Origin: CBDCPI01 sp965220245
GTDB lineage: Bacteria; Chloroflexota; Dehalococcoidia; Lucifugimonadales; UBA3495
DNA: 64,000 nt
Direction: 5' to 3'
Assembly (NCBI GenBank): GCA_965220245.1
Contig: CBDCPI010000006.1
Coordinates: forward strand, 62,001-126,000
The position numbers and the translations under genes are program-made. Positions 1 to 8,132 of this stretch are shown piece after piece (within the stretch, counting starts at the first letter, position 1; every line of letters starts with the position of its first letter). Below the pieces are notes generated by a model that worked only from the letters and a program-made list of their open reading frames with translations, was not told the DNA's origin and made no database searches.

Positions 1-1315
1 AACGAAGGCCCCTCTCGATCTGCATCATGCACCCGGGGTTGCCGGTTACTACCTGTTCCGCTCCGGTGGCGGCGATGCGGTCCAACTTTCGGGCTAAGAT
101 TTTCTCAGCTAGCTCCCTCTGTAGAACTGAATATAGGCCGGCGGCCCCGCAGCATACTGACGCCTCCTCCATCTCCGCTACCTCCAGGCCCGGAATGGAG
201 GCGAGGACTTGGCGCGGCGGCGCCGTCACCCTCTGGGCGTGGGCGAGGTGGCAAGGGTCCTGGTAGGTGACTTTCCGGTTAACGGGCGCTTTCGGAGGCT
301 CGAAAGGCAATGACACCAACAGTTCGGCAACATCCACGGTCAACTCGCTGAAACGGCGCGCCTTCTCCGCGTATTGGGGGTCGTCCGCCAATAGCTGGTG
401 GTACTCTTTCATGGCCGAGCCGCAGCCGGCTGACGACACCACGACGCGGTCGACACGGGCGGCGAGGAACACATCGATGTTCTTGCGGGCCATAATCCTG
501 CCATACTCCAAGTCCCCGCCGTGGATGTTCAGCGCGCCGCAGCAGCCTTGGCCCATGGGGACTGCCACGTCGCACCCGTTCCGCGCCAGCACCCTTACCG
601 TCGCCTCCATGGTGCTCCCTTGCACCAAGGGCATTACGCAACCGGAGAGCAGGCCGACGGTGAGCTTGGCGGGAGCGCCAGCTTCGAGGCCCCGGGCCGG
701 GTAAGTGGTCTTGGTTGGCCCGAAGAAGGACCCACGAAGCGAGGGTAGCTGGGATTCCATCTCGGCCAAGTTACGGGGTAGCAGGCGCAGCAGTCCGGAG
801 CGCCGCACCAGCGTCTGGAGCCCAGACCGCTGATAGGCCCGAATGGCGTAAGCTCCCCAACGCAAGCGCTTGGTATGGGGCAGACCCGCCCGCAGAAACA
901 GCCGTCCGATTCGGCTACTCGCCGCGGAGACTCCCGGACGCTGCATCATTTGGTACCGAGTTTTCTCCATTATCCGCCCGTAGGGCACCCCCGAGGGGCA
1001 GACCGCCTCGCAGGCCCGGCACTGGAGGCAAGCATCCCAGTGAGAAGCCACTCTCGGCGTGATGTCCAACCGCTTCTCGTTGACTGCCTTCATCAAGGCG
1101 ATGCGGCCTCTGGGGGATTCCATCTCCAGCCCTAACTCCAAGTAGGTTGGGCAGGAGCTAAGACAAAGCCCACAATGGACACAACGGTACAGGTCGGCCT
1201 CGGCGGGCACGTCGGTCCCCCGAAACCCGACGGCCAGAGAGCCGTGCCCCGCCAGCCCTTGACCCTCTTGCAGTCCAGACTGGCCGACAGCCTCTTTAGA
1301 GGTTGAGTTTGGCAC
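1..1315 (-). CDS. glcF: Glycolate oxidase iron-sulfur subunit GlcF (partial, runs off left edge)
   Basis: Reading frame open from a GTG at 1315 to the window edge (438 codons). It begins with two ferredoxin-type clusters, C45-x2-C48-x2-C51-x3-C55 and C96-x2-C99-x2-C102-x3-C106. Further on come CCG-domain signatures: a QGCCGALN-like stretch, SAGCGSAMKEY, YQDPCHLAH, VCCGAAGLY, and NPGCMMQIERG just before the edge. Known family role: passes electrons from the FAD subunits of glycolate/D-lactate oxidase to the quinone pool at the membrane. The GTG shares one base with the glcE stop (TAGTG), so the three glc genes are probably translationally coupled. The missing C-terminus should be short. Close paralogues (lactate utilisation LutA, HdrD-like) are the main alternative, but the glcD-glcE neighbours favour GlcF. 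Confidence 0.93.
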   Translation of the reverse strand, partial: MPNSTSKEAVGQSGLQEGQGLAGHGSLAVGFRGTDVPAEADLYRCVHCGLCLSSCPTYLELGLEMESPRGRIALMKAVNEKRLDITPRVASHWDACLQCRACEAVCPSGVPYGRIMEKTRYQMMQRPGVSAASSRIGRLFLRAGLPHTKRLRWGAYAIRAYQRSGLQTLVRRSGLLRLLPRNLAEMESQLPSLRGSFFGPTKTTYPARGLEAGAPAKLTVGLLSGCVMPLVQGSTMEATVRVLARNGCDVAVPMGQGCCGALNIHGGDLEYGRIMARKNIDVFLAARVDRVVVSSAGCGSAMKEYHQLLADDPQYAEKARRFSELTVDVAELLVSLPFEPPKAPVNRKVTYQDPCHLAHAQRVTAPPRQVLASIPGLEVAEMEEASVCCGAAGLYSVLQRELAEKILARKLDRIAATGAEQVVTGNPGCMMQIERGLR

Positions 1316-2691
1316 TACAACCTTCCCACGAACCGGCCCGGCGACATTATTCCCCGAGGGTCGAATTTCTGCTTGATCCGGCGCATTATCTCCGCTCCGC
1401 CGGGTGGGTCTCCCCAGACGTCTATCTGCCCTTTCAAGCCGAGAGGGCAATGCTCCACGACGGCAAAGCCTCCAGCCACGCGGGCCAGTTCTCGGGTCCG
1501 CATGATGGCGTTCAGCACCCGCGAGTCATCAATCCACTGGCCGATTGAGCCAAACCACCAGTAGAGACGCACTATTCCGAAGCCGGGATCGGCCACCACG
1601 CCGGGTGGGAATCCCAGATTGGTGTCGCCTCGGGCCCGGCTGATGACCTCCGCGATCGAGGACGGCGGCGCCGAGATTCTGATCCCCAGGTGGGGCCGGG
1701 TTTCCCCGCTGTAGCCCAAGTCGGTCAAACTCCTCAAGAGCGTTTGACTGGCTTGTTCATTCAGGTCGGTTAGGGCGGTGGCGCCGGAATCTCTCAACGA
1801 GCGGGTACATCCGTCCCTGCGGCGGGCCACCGCTCGTGGGCGGCCAGAAAGGAAGACCAGGGCCAAGGCTTCACTAGCCGGGAGCCCGCCCTCTAGCTGG
1901 CTTAAGTGGCCGGAGCTTAACGCATCCCGCAGTTGGTTGGCCGCCTGACTGTCGATGACCTGCACCCCCTGGGGGGCCGTAACTTGTCCCAGCAAGTCCT
2001 TGGCGGCTCTTGTCCCCTCCTCCAAGGACGAGAATCGAGCCAACAAGGCTATCCGCTCCGCTGGGGCCGGAGACAGCTTGAAGGTTGCGTCCGCGATTAT
2101 TCCCAGGGTGCCCATAGACCCGGTATACAGTTTGTTCAAGTCATAGCCGGTAACGTTCTTTACCACCTTACCGCCGGCCTTGGTTTCGACTCCTTCGGCG
2201 CTAATCACCGAGATGCCGATCAACCAGTCCCTTGGCTGGCCTTGGGAGACCCGCAGCGGGCCCGTGGAGTTGGATGCCAAGATGCCGCCAATGGTCGCTT
2301 GCTCGGCCAATGGGGACTGCAACGGAAGGTACTGGCTGCCAACCGCCAACTCCTGCTGTAGCCGGGCCAAGGTCATCCCGCATTCCACTGTCGCAGTCAG
2401 GTCAGCGGGCGCGTAGTCCAACACCCGGCGCAGGCGGCTCAGGTCCAGCGCAACGCCGGTTTCGCTGGGGGTATTGCCCAAGAACAGCTTGGTGCCGCCG
2501 CCGCGCGGGAAAACCGAAATCCCTTGGCTTGAGGCCCACTGCATGACCTCGGAGATAACCCGGCGTTCGACCGGTTGCACCGCCGCTTGGGGAGTGATTC
2601 CATCAATAGCGTACTCTCCCAGCCGCTCTTGAGGCGCGACGTTATTCCCGCCTAGCAGGCTAGTTAGCTGTTGGGTCAAACTTTGGGTCAT
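1315..2691 (-). CDS. glcE: Glycolate oxidase FAD-binding subunit GlcE
   Basis: About 458 residues. The N-terminal FAD_binding_4 half shows FPRGGGTK near residue 60 and GGKVVKNVTGYDLNKL, the usual GlcE flavin-binding stretch. The end, FDPRGIMSPGRF, matches the DPxxxMNPGR tail of FAD-linked oxidases. The open frame extends upstream to 2943, but that extension lies inside glcD and is not GlcE-like, so I start at the ATG at 2691, whose product begins MTQSLTQQL. GlcE is shorter than GlcD and, in characterised systems, works with GlcD and GlcF as a membrane-associated complex oxidising glycolate to glyoxylate. It lies 67 bp downstream of glcD and abuts glcF. No clear Shine-Dalgarno is visible before 2691. 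Confidence 0.9.
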   Translation of the reverse strand: MTQSLTQQLTSLLGGNNVAPQERLGEYAIDGITPQAAVQPVERRVISEVMQWASSQGISVFPRGGGTKLFLGNTPSETGVALDLSRLRRVLDYAPADLTATVECGMTLARLQQELAVGSQYLPLQSPLAEQATIGGILASNSTGPLRVSQGQPRDWLIGISVISAEGVETKAGGKVVKNVTGYDLNKLYTGSMGTLGIIADATFKLSPAPAERIALLARFSSLEEGTRAAKDLLGQVTAPQGVQVIDSQAANQLRDALSSGHLSQLEGGLPASEALALVFLSGRPRAVARRRDGCTRSLRDSGATALTDLNEQASQTLLRSLTDLGYSGETRPHLGIRISAPPSSIAEVISRARGDTNLGFPPGVVADPGFGIVRLYWWFGSIGQWIDDSRVLNAIMRTRELARVAGGFAVVEHCPLGLKGQIDVWGDPPGGAEIMRRIKQKFDPRGIMSPGRFVGRL

Positions 2692-2758
2692 GTCATTTGG
2701 GTCAATGGAGTCACCGGGCCAGGCCAAGTAGCACTTCAATCCGAGGGCGACGGAATGC

Positions 2759-4198
2759 CTAGGCGGGCATACCGGGGAACCGGTGATGGGCGGCCGGCTC
2801 GTGGCCGGGGCCGCCGGGGAAAATCTTTCCTGGGTTGAGCCGGTTAGCCGGAGCGAAAGCGTCCCGCACCAGCCGCATCGCGGCCATGTCTTCATCGCTG
2901 AAAACCAGAGACATCTGGGCTTTTTTCTCCAAGCCGACCCCATGCTCGCCGGTCAGGGTCCCGCCGGCGGCCACGCAGATTTCCAACACCTCGGCGCCCG
3001 CAGCCACGATCTTCTCCATGGTGCCGGGTTGCCGCTCGTCAAACAGCAAGCAGGGGTGCAGGTTGCCGTCCCCGGCATGGAACACGTTGGCGATAGCAAT
3101 ATCGTACTTCTGGCCGACTTGGGCCACTTGGCGCAGCACTTGGGCCAACTGGGTACGGGGGACTACTCCATCAATCAAGTAGTAGTTGGGGGCCAGGCTT
3201 CCCAAGGCCCCGAGAGCCCCCTTTCGCCCTGCCCAAAGCGCCGCCCTCCCTGCTTCCGCTTCCGCCACCTTTACCTCGTTGGCGCCAGTCTCCCATAAGG
3301 CGGCTTCAACCTCGGCGCTAAGCTCCTCGACCTCCTCTTTCAGGCCTTCCAGTTCAATGAGCAGCACCGCCCCGGCATCCTCCGGATACCCCAAGTCGGT
3401 CACGTTCTGCACCGCTTGGATGCTGAGGGAGTCGATCATCTCCAGAGCCGCCGGCACAATGCCGTGGCCGATAACCGCGGACACCGCCGTGCAGGCCGAG
3501 TCGACGTCAGGGAAGATGCCCAGGAAGGTCCTGACGCTTTCCGGCAAAAGCAGTAGCCGGAGGGCGATCTTGGTGGCGATGCCAAAAGTCCCTTCGGAGC
3601 CGATAAAAACGCCGCGCAAGTCGTAGCCGGGGACATCGAACACCGGCGGGTTGTTGAGGCTGCCCAGTTGTACCATCGAGCCGTCTTCCAACACCACCTC
3701 CATACCGATGACGTGGTTGGTGGTGGTGCCATAGGCCAAGCAATGAGGCCCCCCGGAGTTCTCGGCCACGTTGCCCCCCAGGCTGCACGCCTTCTGGCTG
3801 GAGGGGTCCGGAGCGTAGCGCAGGCCGAATTTGCGGGCGTAGTTGTCCAAGTCCAGGTTGATCACTCCCGGCTCGACGATAACGGTGCGGGCTTCTTCGT
3901 CTAACTCCAAGACCCGCTTCATTCGGGTGAAAGCGATCTGAAGCCCCCCGGGAGGCGAGATCGCGCCCCCGCTCAAGCCGGTCCCGGAGCCCCGCCCAAC
4001 TACGGGAACACCCTCTTTGTAGGCCAGGCCCAAGACCTGGCTGACCTCCTTTGCCGAGTTTGGGAAAACGACTACGTCGGGCATACCCCGGTCAATGGAA
4101 CCGTCATACTCAAAGACCAGCAAGTCTTCGGGGTGATACACCACGTTGGCGTTACCGACGATGGCTTTCAACTCTGGTACCAGCGATTCCCGGTCCAT
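2759..4198 (-). CDS. glcD: Glycolate oxidase catalytic FAD subunit GlcD
   Basis: 479 residues, full length for GlcD/D-lactate dehydrogenase proteins. The FAD-binding region shows VVGRGSGTGLSGG, a PDPSS motif, GGNVAENSGGPHC and GSEGTFGI. The C-terminal oxidase domain shows HAGDGNLHP and TGEHGVGLEKK, which carry flavin/metal-site residues of the family, and ends with LNPGKIFP. A TTG at 4228 would add ten residues, but the ATG at 4198 gives a family-typical N-terminus (MDRESLVPEL) with GGGAGG upstream. It is first in the glcDEF operon, 54 nt after a good promoter -10. Reaction: glycolate (or D-lactate) to glyoxylate (pyruvate). Substrate cannot be decided from sequence alone. Confidence 0.94.
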   Translation of the reverse strand: MDRESLVPELKAIVGNANVVYHPEDLLVFEYDGSIDRGMPDVVVFPNSAKEVSQVLGLAYKEGVPVVGRGSGTGLSGGAISPPGGLQIAFTRMKRVLELDEEARTVIVEPGVINLDLDNYARKFGLRYAPDPSSQKACSLGGNVAENSGGPHCLAYGTTTNHVIGMEVVLEDGSMVQLGSLNNPPVFDVPGYDLRGVFIGSEGTFGIATKIALRLLLLPESVRTFLGIFPDVDSACTAVSAVIGHGIVPAALEMIDSLSIQAVQNVTDLGYPEDAGAVLLIELEGLKEEVEELSAEVEAALWETGANEVKVAEAEAGRAALWAGRKGALGALGSLAPNYYLIDGVVPRTQLAQVLRQVAQVGQKYDIAIANVFHAGDGNLHPCLLFDERQPGTMEKIVAAGAEVLEICVAAGGTLTGEHGVGLEKKAQMSLVFSDEDMAAMRLVRDAFAPANRLNPGKIFPGGPGHEPAAHHRFPGMPA

Positions 4199-4251
4199 CG
4201 GGGATTCGAAGCCCTCCCGTTTCGCCAAGAAAGTTGCCGTCTTAGAGGTGG

Positions 4252-4280
4252 ATGATAGCCCACCCCTCCGGCCTTGGCAA
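4252..4280 (-). promoter_or_regulatory. Promoter of glcDEF
   Basis: On the minus strand, TTGCCA (4280-4275), a 17-bp spacer and TATCAT (4257-4252) form a good sigma-70-type promoter. The predicted start near 4245 leaves a leader of about 47 nt before the ATG at 4198 and would bypass the alternative TTG only narrowly. Confidence 0.6.
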
Positions 4281-4297
4281 GAAATGGCTACCCGACA

Positions 4298-4491
4298 CAG
4301 GGCCTTTTCATTCTCGGAGACGGTTCCCTCTCCCGCGGGAGAGGGTTAGGGTGAGGGACGTACTCCTCTGTAAGGCAAACATGGCCGTAAGGCAAACATG
4401 GCTCTTGCGAAGGATTTCACCCTCATCCTAACCTTCTCCCTCAAGGGAGAAGGGCTCTGCCGCACGAATAGCTCGACAGTGAAAAGGCCCT
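4298..4491. repeat. MITE-like repeat, CAGGGCCTTTTCA ends (copy 1)
   Basis: Ends are near-perfect inverted repeats: CAGGGCCTTTTCATTCTC on the left and AGTGAAAAGGCCCT on the right. Inside lies a second inverted pair, CCCTCTCCCGCGGGAGAGGG with a GTTAGGGTGAGGG tail, answered by CACCCTCATCCTAACCTTCTCCC. Two further copies of the same ends lie at 30350 and 55732 with different cores. It fills most of the glcD-leuB gap (4199-4693), which has no gene I can support. Confidence 0.7.
4370..4403. repeat. 17-bp tandem duplication inside MITE
   Basis: GTAAGGCAAACATGGCC at 4370-4386 is repeated directly at 4387-4403, with one mismatch at the last base. A separate 13-bp perfect tandem (GCAAGTCCTGTTT) lies at 4499-4524, just before the leuB promoter. 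Confidence 0.9.
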
Positions 4492-4522
4492 CGGGTGGGC
4501 AAGTCCTGTTTGCAAGTCCTGT

Positions 4523-4551
4523 TTGATGGAGGGCCGTAATGTTTGTATACT
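4523..4551 (+). promoter_or_regulatory. Promoter of leuB
   Basis: TTGATG at 4523, a 17-bp spacer and TATACT at 4546-4551 make a strong sigma-70-like promoter. The predicted transcript start near 4558 gives a leader of about 136 nt before leuB. I searched it by eye for a leucine-rich leader peptide or T-box and saw none. The -35 box directly follows the 13-bp tandem repeat. Confidence 0.65.
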
Positions 4552-4693
4552 GTGTCCGCCGCTTTTCGAAGGCGACTTTGTCGGCTGTCCGCCGCCAAGA
4601 CTGCCCCGGCTGGCGGAAGCCCCCGGCTCCCACAATGACGGGAGGCGAGGGTAGCGCCCTTGGCAATTTGCCAGCGTGTCCGGGAGTAGAATC

Positions 4694-5791
4694 GTGCAAT
4701 TTAAGATAGCGGTGTTGCCTGGCGACGGGATAGGTCCGGAGGTGACTGCCGAGGGGGTCAAGGTGCTGGAGGCGGTGGGCCGCACCTTTGGCCACGGCTT
4801 TGACTTAGCCTACGGCGACGTGGGCGGCATCTCCATCGACAATCATGGCATCCCGTTCACTGAGGAAGTCCGCAAGATAACCGACGAGAGCGACGCCGTG
4901 CTGTTCGGCGCCGTCGGCGGGCCCAAGTGGGACGACCCCAATGCCACGGTGCGGCCGGAGCAAGGGCTATTGGATATCCGGGCCCACATGGCCGTGTTCG
5001 CCAACATCCGCCCGGTCAAGGTCTACCCGTGGCTGGTGGAGTCGAGCGTCCTCAAGCCGGAGGTAGTGGAAGACGTGGAGCTAGTGGTCGTCCGGGAGTT
5101 GACCGGCGGCCTCTATTACGCCGAGCCCCGGGGGCGTCGCCAGACCCCCAACGGCATCATCGCCGAAGACACCATGCGTTACAGCGAGGGCGAGATCGAA
5201 CGGGTCTTGCGTATTGGGTTCGAGTTGGCCCGGGGACGGCGCGGGAAGTTGACCTCGGTGGATAAAGCCAACGTGCTGGAATGTTCGCGGCTGTGGCGGG
5301 CCGTCGCCACTCGCTTGGGCGAGGAGTACCCGGACGTGGAATTGGAGCACGTTCTGGTGGACGCTTGCGCTATGCAGTTGATCCAACGGCCCTCTCGGTT
5401 TGACGTGATCGTCGCCGAAAACACCTTCGGCGACATCTTGACCGATGAAGCATCAGTATTGTCGGCCTCGATGGGGGTGCTGCCCTCGGCGAGTCTGGCC
5501 GATGTGCCGGTGGAGGGACGCCCTTCCAAGGGGATGTACGAGCCGATCCACGGCACCGCCCCGGATATTGCTGGCCAAGGAATCGCCAATCCCATCGGTT
5601 CGATACTTAGCGTGGCCCTGATGGTGCGTTACTCTCTGGGGCTTACCGAAGAAGCAGCCACCGTCGAGCGGGCCGTCGAGCAGGTCTTGGCCGACAATTA
5701 TCGTACCGTCGACATCGCCACGGCCGAGAGCAGCACGGTCGGCACCGCCGAGATGGGCGACCGGATCGTCGCCGACATCGAGACGAATTAA
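4694..5791 (+). CDS. leuB: 3-isopropylmalate dehydrogenase
   Basis: Oxidises and decarboxylates 3-isopropylmalate to 2-oxoisocaproate with NAD+ in leucine synthesis (cytosol). The product is 365 residues, family length. It starts FKIAVLPGDGIGPEV, carries RELTGGLYY, the VDACAMQLI and AENTFGDILTDEAS metal/substrate stretches, and MYEPIHGTAPDIAG near residue 280. A GTG at 4676 would add six residues. I prefer the GTG at 4694, because GGGAG sits seven bases before it and the N-terminus then matches homologues. The gene stands alone: no leuC, leuD or leuA is nearby. Its stop lies within the next palindromic repeat. Isocitrate and tartrate dehydrogenases share the fold, but the motif set is LeuB. 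Confidence 0.94.
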   Translation: MQFKIAVLPGDGIGPEVTAEGVKVLEAVGRTFGHGFDLAYGDVGGISIDNHGIPFTEEVRKITDESDAVLFGAVGGPKWDDPNATVRPEQGLLDIRAHMAVFANIRPVKVYPWLVESSVLKPEVVEDVELVVVRELTGGLYYAEPRGRRQTPNGIIAEDTMRYSEGEIERVLRIGFELARGRRGKLTSVDKANVLECSRLWRAVATRLGEEYPDVELEHVLVDACAMQLIQRPSRFDVIVAENTFGDILTDEASVLSASMGVLPSASLADVPVEGRPSKGMYEPIHGTAPDIAGQGIANPIGSILSVALMVRYSLGLTEEAATVERAVEQVLADNYRTVDIATAESSTVGTAEMGDRIVADIETN

Positions 5792-6050
5792 ACACAGAGA
5801 CCGCAGAGGCCACAGAGAATTACTGATGCGTGAATCGATTGCTAAACTCTGGCGTTCCCCCGTCATTCCGGCGCAGGCCGGAATCCAGAAGTCCTTTCAG
5901 ACAGTTACGTTTCTCTCCCTTAGCGCCTGTGGATTCCGGCGCAGGCCGGAATGACGGGTTGGGCGGCAATGATGGCATGGTATGGTTTAGAGACTCATTC
6001 ACGCATCAGTAAATAAAAAACTCTGTGTTCTCCGTGCGCTCTGTGTTTAA
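5788..6050. repeat. Nested palindromic repeats between leuB and antiporter
   Basis: Outer inverted repeat: TTAAACACAGAG at 5788 and CTCTGTGTTTAA ending 6050. Inside it, at 5820-6012, sits a MITE-like element with ends TTACTGATGCGTGAAT and ATTCACGCATCAGTAA. The inner element holds a third palindrome (CGTCATTCCGGC ... GCCGGAATGACG). Three levels of nesting are visible. The inner element has relatives at 24766, 36214 and 47096. Apparent ORFs in it are repeat sequence, not genes. Confidence 0.8.
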
Positions 6051-6064
6051 CTAAGGTCAAAGGG

Positions 6065-7168
6065 ATGATCGAATTTACGAGTCTGCCCATTGCCATCCTG
6101 GTATTCTTGGGCAGCGCCGCGGCAGTGATTTTCTTCGGCATCCGCCTCGCGATTTATGGCGACGCCCTGGCCACGCTGACCGGCTGGGGGCGGCTGTTCG
6201 TCGGCAGCATCCTGGTTGCCCTAGCCACCTCGCTGCCGGAGCTGGCCACCAACATCACGGCGGTGCGGCTGGTGGACCCGCCCAACCCCGGCCTGGCCTT
6301 CGGCAACGTGGTCGGCGCAAATATGCTCAATATGTTCACCTTCGCGGCGGTGGCCCTGATGTTCGGCGGCAGGCTGTTTTTGCAGCGCGTGGCCCCGCAG
6401 CAGAGGTATCTCATTATCACCGCCGTGGTGATGACCAGCCTGGCTCTAGTGTTCGGCGCGGCCAAGCTGGAAGTGGCCTTTTACAAAATCGGGCTGACCT
6501 CGCTCATCCTGCTGCTGGTTTTCGTGGTCGGAATGTGGGTGGTCTACAAGACGCGGCCCACCGCCAGCGCCGATGAGGAAGAGGAAGACCCCGGAATGGG
6601 GCTGAGCAGGGCGTGGGCACTGTTCCTGCTGGTGTCGGCGGGCGTGATTGTGTCGGGTTACTTCCTGGGCGTCAGTACCGACAGCATCGCCCAAATAACC
6701 GGCATTTCTTCGGGTACGCTGGGCATTCTGCTAGTGTCTCTGGTCACCACCATGCCCGAAGCCTCCTCCACCATCGCCGCCGCCCGCATCGGTGCCATGG
6801 ACCTGGGTGTGGCCGGGCTGTACGGCAGTTGCGCCTTCAACGTCACCATCCTGTTCTACGCCGACCTGTTCTATCGCGGCGGCGAGGTGGTGAAAGGCAG
6901 CGGCGTTGAAGTTGACAACATCGCCATTCTCCTCAACCGCCCAGAGCCGGTACACTTCCTCTCCGGCGCGGTAGCCATCGCCCTGATGCTGGTGGGGCTG
7001 ACGTTAATCATGTCCCGCAACCGCATCGGGGCCGGGCTGGCCCGGGCCGGGCTGGGCCTGATGGCCGCCGTCTACCTGGCCGCCGCTGTCGGCGTGGGCT
7101 ACTTGGGGAGTGCGGATACGGGCGGCGACACGGCCAAGTTAACCACAGAGAACACAGAGACTCTTTAG
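6065..7168 (+). CDS. Calcium/sodium:cation antiporter-like membrane protein
   Basis: 367 residues, about ten hydrophobic segments in two halves. Each half carries the CaCA-family alpha repeat: GSILVALATSLPEL near residues 47-60 and GILLVSLVTTMPEASSTI near 218-235, with the conserved Glu in each (LPEL, MPEA). Between the halves lies an acidic loop rich in Glu/Asp (near 165-172), typical of exchangers in this family. Expected role: exchange of Ca2+ for H+ or Na+ across the inner membrane. The last eight residues (TTENTETL) are encoded by the start of the next palindromic repeat, so the C-terminus has been rewritten by repeat DNA. Ion specificity cannot be read from the sequence. Confidence 0.85.
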   Translation: MIEFTSLPIAILVFLGSAAAVIFFGIRLAIYGDALATLTGWGRLFVGSILVALATSLPELATNITAVRLVDPPNPGLAFGNVVGANMLNMFTFAAVALMFGGRLFLQRVAPQQRYLIITAVVMTSLALVFGAAKLEVAFYKIGLTSLILLLVFVVGMWVVYKTRPTASADEEEEDPGMGLSRAWALFLLVSAGVIVSGYFLGVSTDSIAQITGISSGTLGILLVSLVTTMPEASSTIAAARIGAMDLGVAGLYGSCAFNVTILFYADLFYRGGEVVKGSGVEVDNIAILLNRPEPVHFLSGAVAIALMLVGLTLIMSRNRIGAGLARAGLGLMAAVYLAAAVGVGYLGSADTGGDTAKLTTENTETL

Positions 7169-7215
7169 GGTTTTCCCTTTATATCCTCTGTGGTCTCTCT
7201 GCGCTCTGGGGTTAA
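7139..7215. repeat. CACAGAG-type inverted repeat, antiporter 3' end
   Basis: TTAACCACAGAG at 7139 and CTCTGGGGTTAA ending 7215 form an imperfect inverted repeat related to the outer repeat at 5788-6050. The left arm overlaps the antiporter stop and its last codons. It could act as a hairpin terminator between the convergent antiporter and JAMM genes. Confidence 0.65.
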
Positions 7216-7223
7216 TTCGATTC

Positions 7224-7637
7224 CTAAATCACTTCCAAGGGCTCCTCGGTGACTACGCCGCCCACGATGCTGAAGTAGCGAACGTGGGGGTTGGTCTCGT
7301 CCATCAACGACACCAACGCGTATTTCACGTCGGGCCAAAGCTCAGCCGTCCCCCGGGCGATACGTACATCGGTATCGGAAGGATAGGCTTCGCTGCGGGT
7401 GTGGGAGTGGTATATCGCCAGCAGGTCCCAACCCTGGTCCCCGGCATCTTGGTCCACCTTGACCAGCTCTCCGGGGTCCATGGAGAACCGGAATGGGCTG
7501 GCCTCCACGTTGGTCATCCGGTAGAGCTGGAGCACCTGACCGTCTTGACCGGCGAGGATGCCGCAACACTCGTTGGGGAGATCGCCTTGGGCGTGGGCTA
7601 CCATCTCGTCGACAAAACGTTTTCCAATCTGCACCAA
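7224..7637 (-). CDS. M67 family JAB1/MPN metallopeptidase
   Basis: 137 residues, a stand-alone bacterial JAB domain. The JAMM zinc site is complete: E23 in PNECCGIL, then H77-S-H79, S87 and D90 in YHSHTRSEAYPSDTD. Bacterial members typically trim the C-terminus of small sulfur-carrier proteins (ThiS/MoaD/CysO type) or act on ubiquitin-like partners. No such carrier lies next to it here, so its substrate is unknown. The start is the TTG at 7637 (or the GTG at 7634), seven bases after GGGAGG. It is convergent with the antiporter and has no operon partner. Confidence 0.85.
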   Translation of the reverse strand: MVQIGKRFVDEMVAHAQGDLPNECCGILAGQDGQVLQLYRMTNVEASPFRFSMDPGELVKVDQDAGDQGWDLLAIYHSHTRSEAYPSDTDVRIARGTAELWPDVKYALVSLMDETNPHVRYFSIVGGVVTEEPLEVI

Positions 7638-7685
7638 AGGTCTGCCTCCCAGCTTGAAGGGTCCTGCCAGCCAATTATCTAGTAG

Positions 7686-7940
7686 CTAGTCATATTTGGA
7701 ATGGAAGGGATAGAGGCGGTGAAGTTTGAACCGGGCGTCATGGGTATTGAACCGCCAGTGGATGGTGGCCCCGGCGGCGTTGCGCTCCGTGACCAAGGCT
7801 TGGACTTTCCGCCGGAGGGCCCCCTCGCCGGGGAGTCGCTGTTTGAGGCAGGAGCGGGACAGTACGCTGAACTCGATCTCCGCCATCCCTTCGGCAAGCT
7901 CAGGACAGGATTCAGCCAACTGCCGTGCTTGGGAGTCTAG
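7686..7940 (-). pseudogene. IS630-family transposase, C-terminal remnant
   Basis: The frame reads MAEIEFSVLSRSCL, ERNAAGATIHWRF and DARFKLHRLYP, the typical C-terminal end of IS630-type DDE transposases with the last catalytic Glu region. The N-terminal two thirds are absent. The expected tract just before MAEIE is interrupted by an SCPELAEG insertion, encoded by the widespread CCTGAGCTTGCCGAAGG mini-repeat. The relic is therefore old and itself hit by repeat DNA. The stretch 7941-8132 shows no gene. Confidence 0.75.
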
Positions 7941-8132
7941 TGGAACTCCAGCCGTTTGGCAATCCGCCGGGCTTCGGCCTCAAGCCCTTAGGGTTGACAC
8001 GCGGTGCGCCCGTAACCTAATCTTGGCGGCAAGAAAAAGGGCCGGATTCTCTCGGTTTGGCGGAGAATCGGGGCATTTTCGAATTCATCCGGAGCATCCC
8101 GGTGTCAAATCCATCTATTGGAGTGGAACCTC

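Noticed and set aside
1315..2943. Longer GlcE starting at 2943
   Set aside because: The extra 84 residues lie within glcD in another frame and do not resemble GlcE.
5820..6012. Two 60-residue ORFs facing each other
   Set aside because: Both are the palindromic MITE read on either strand.
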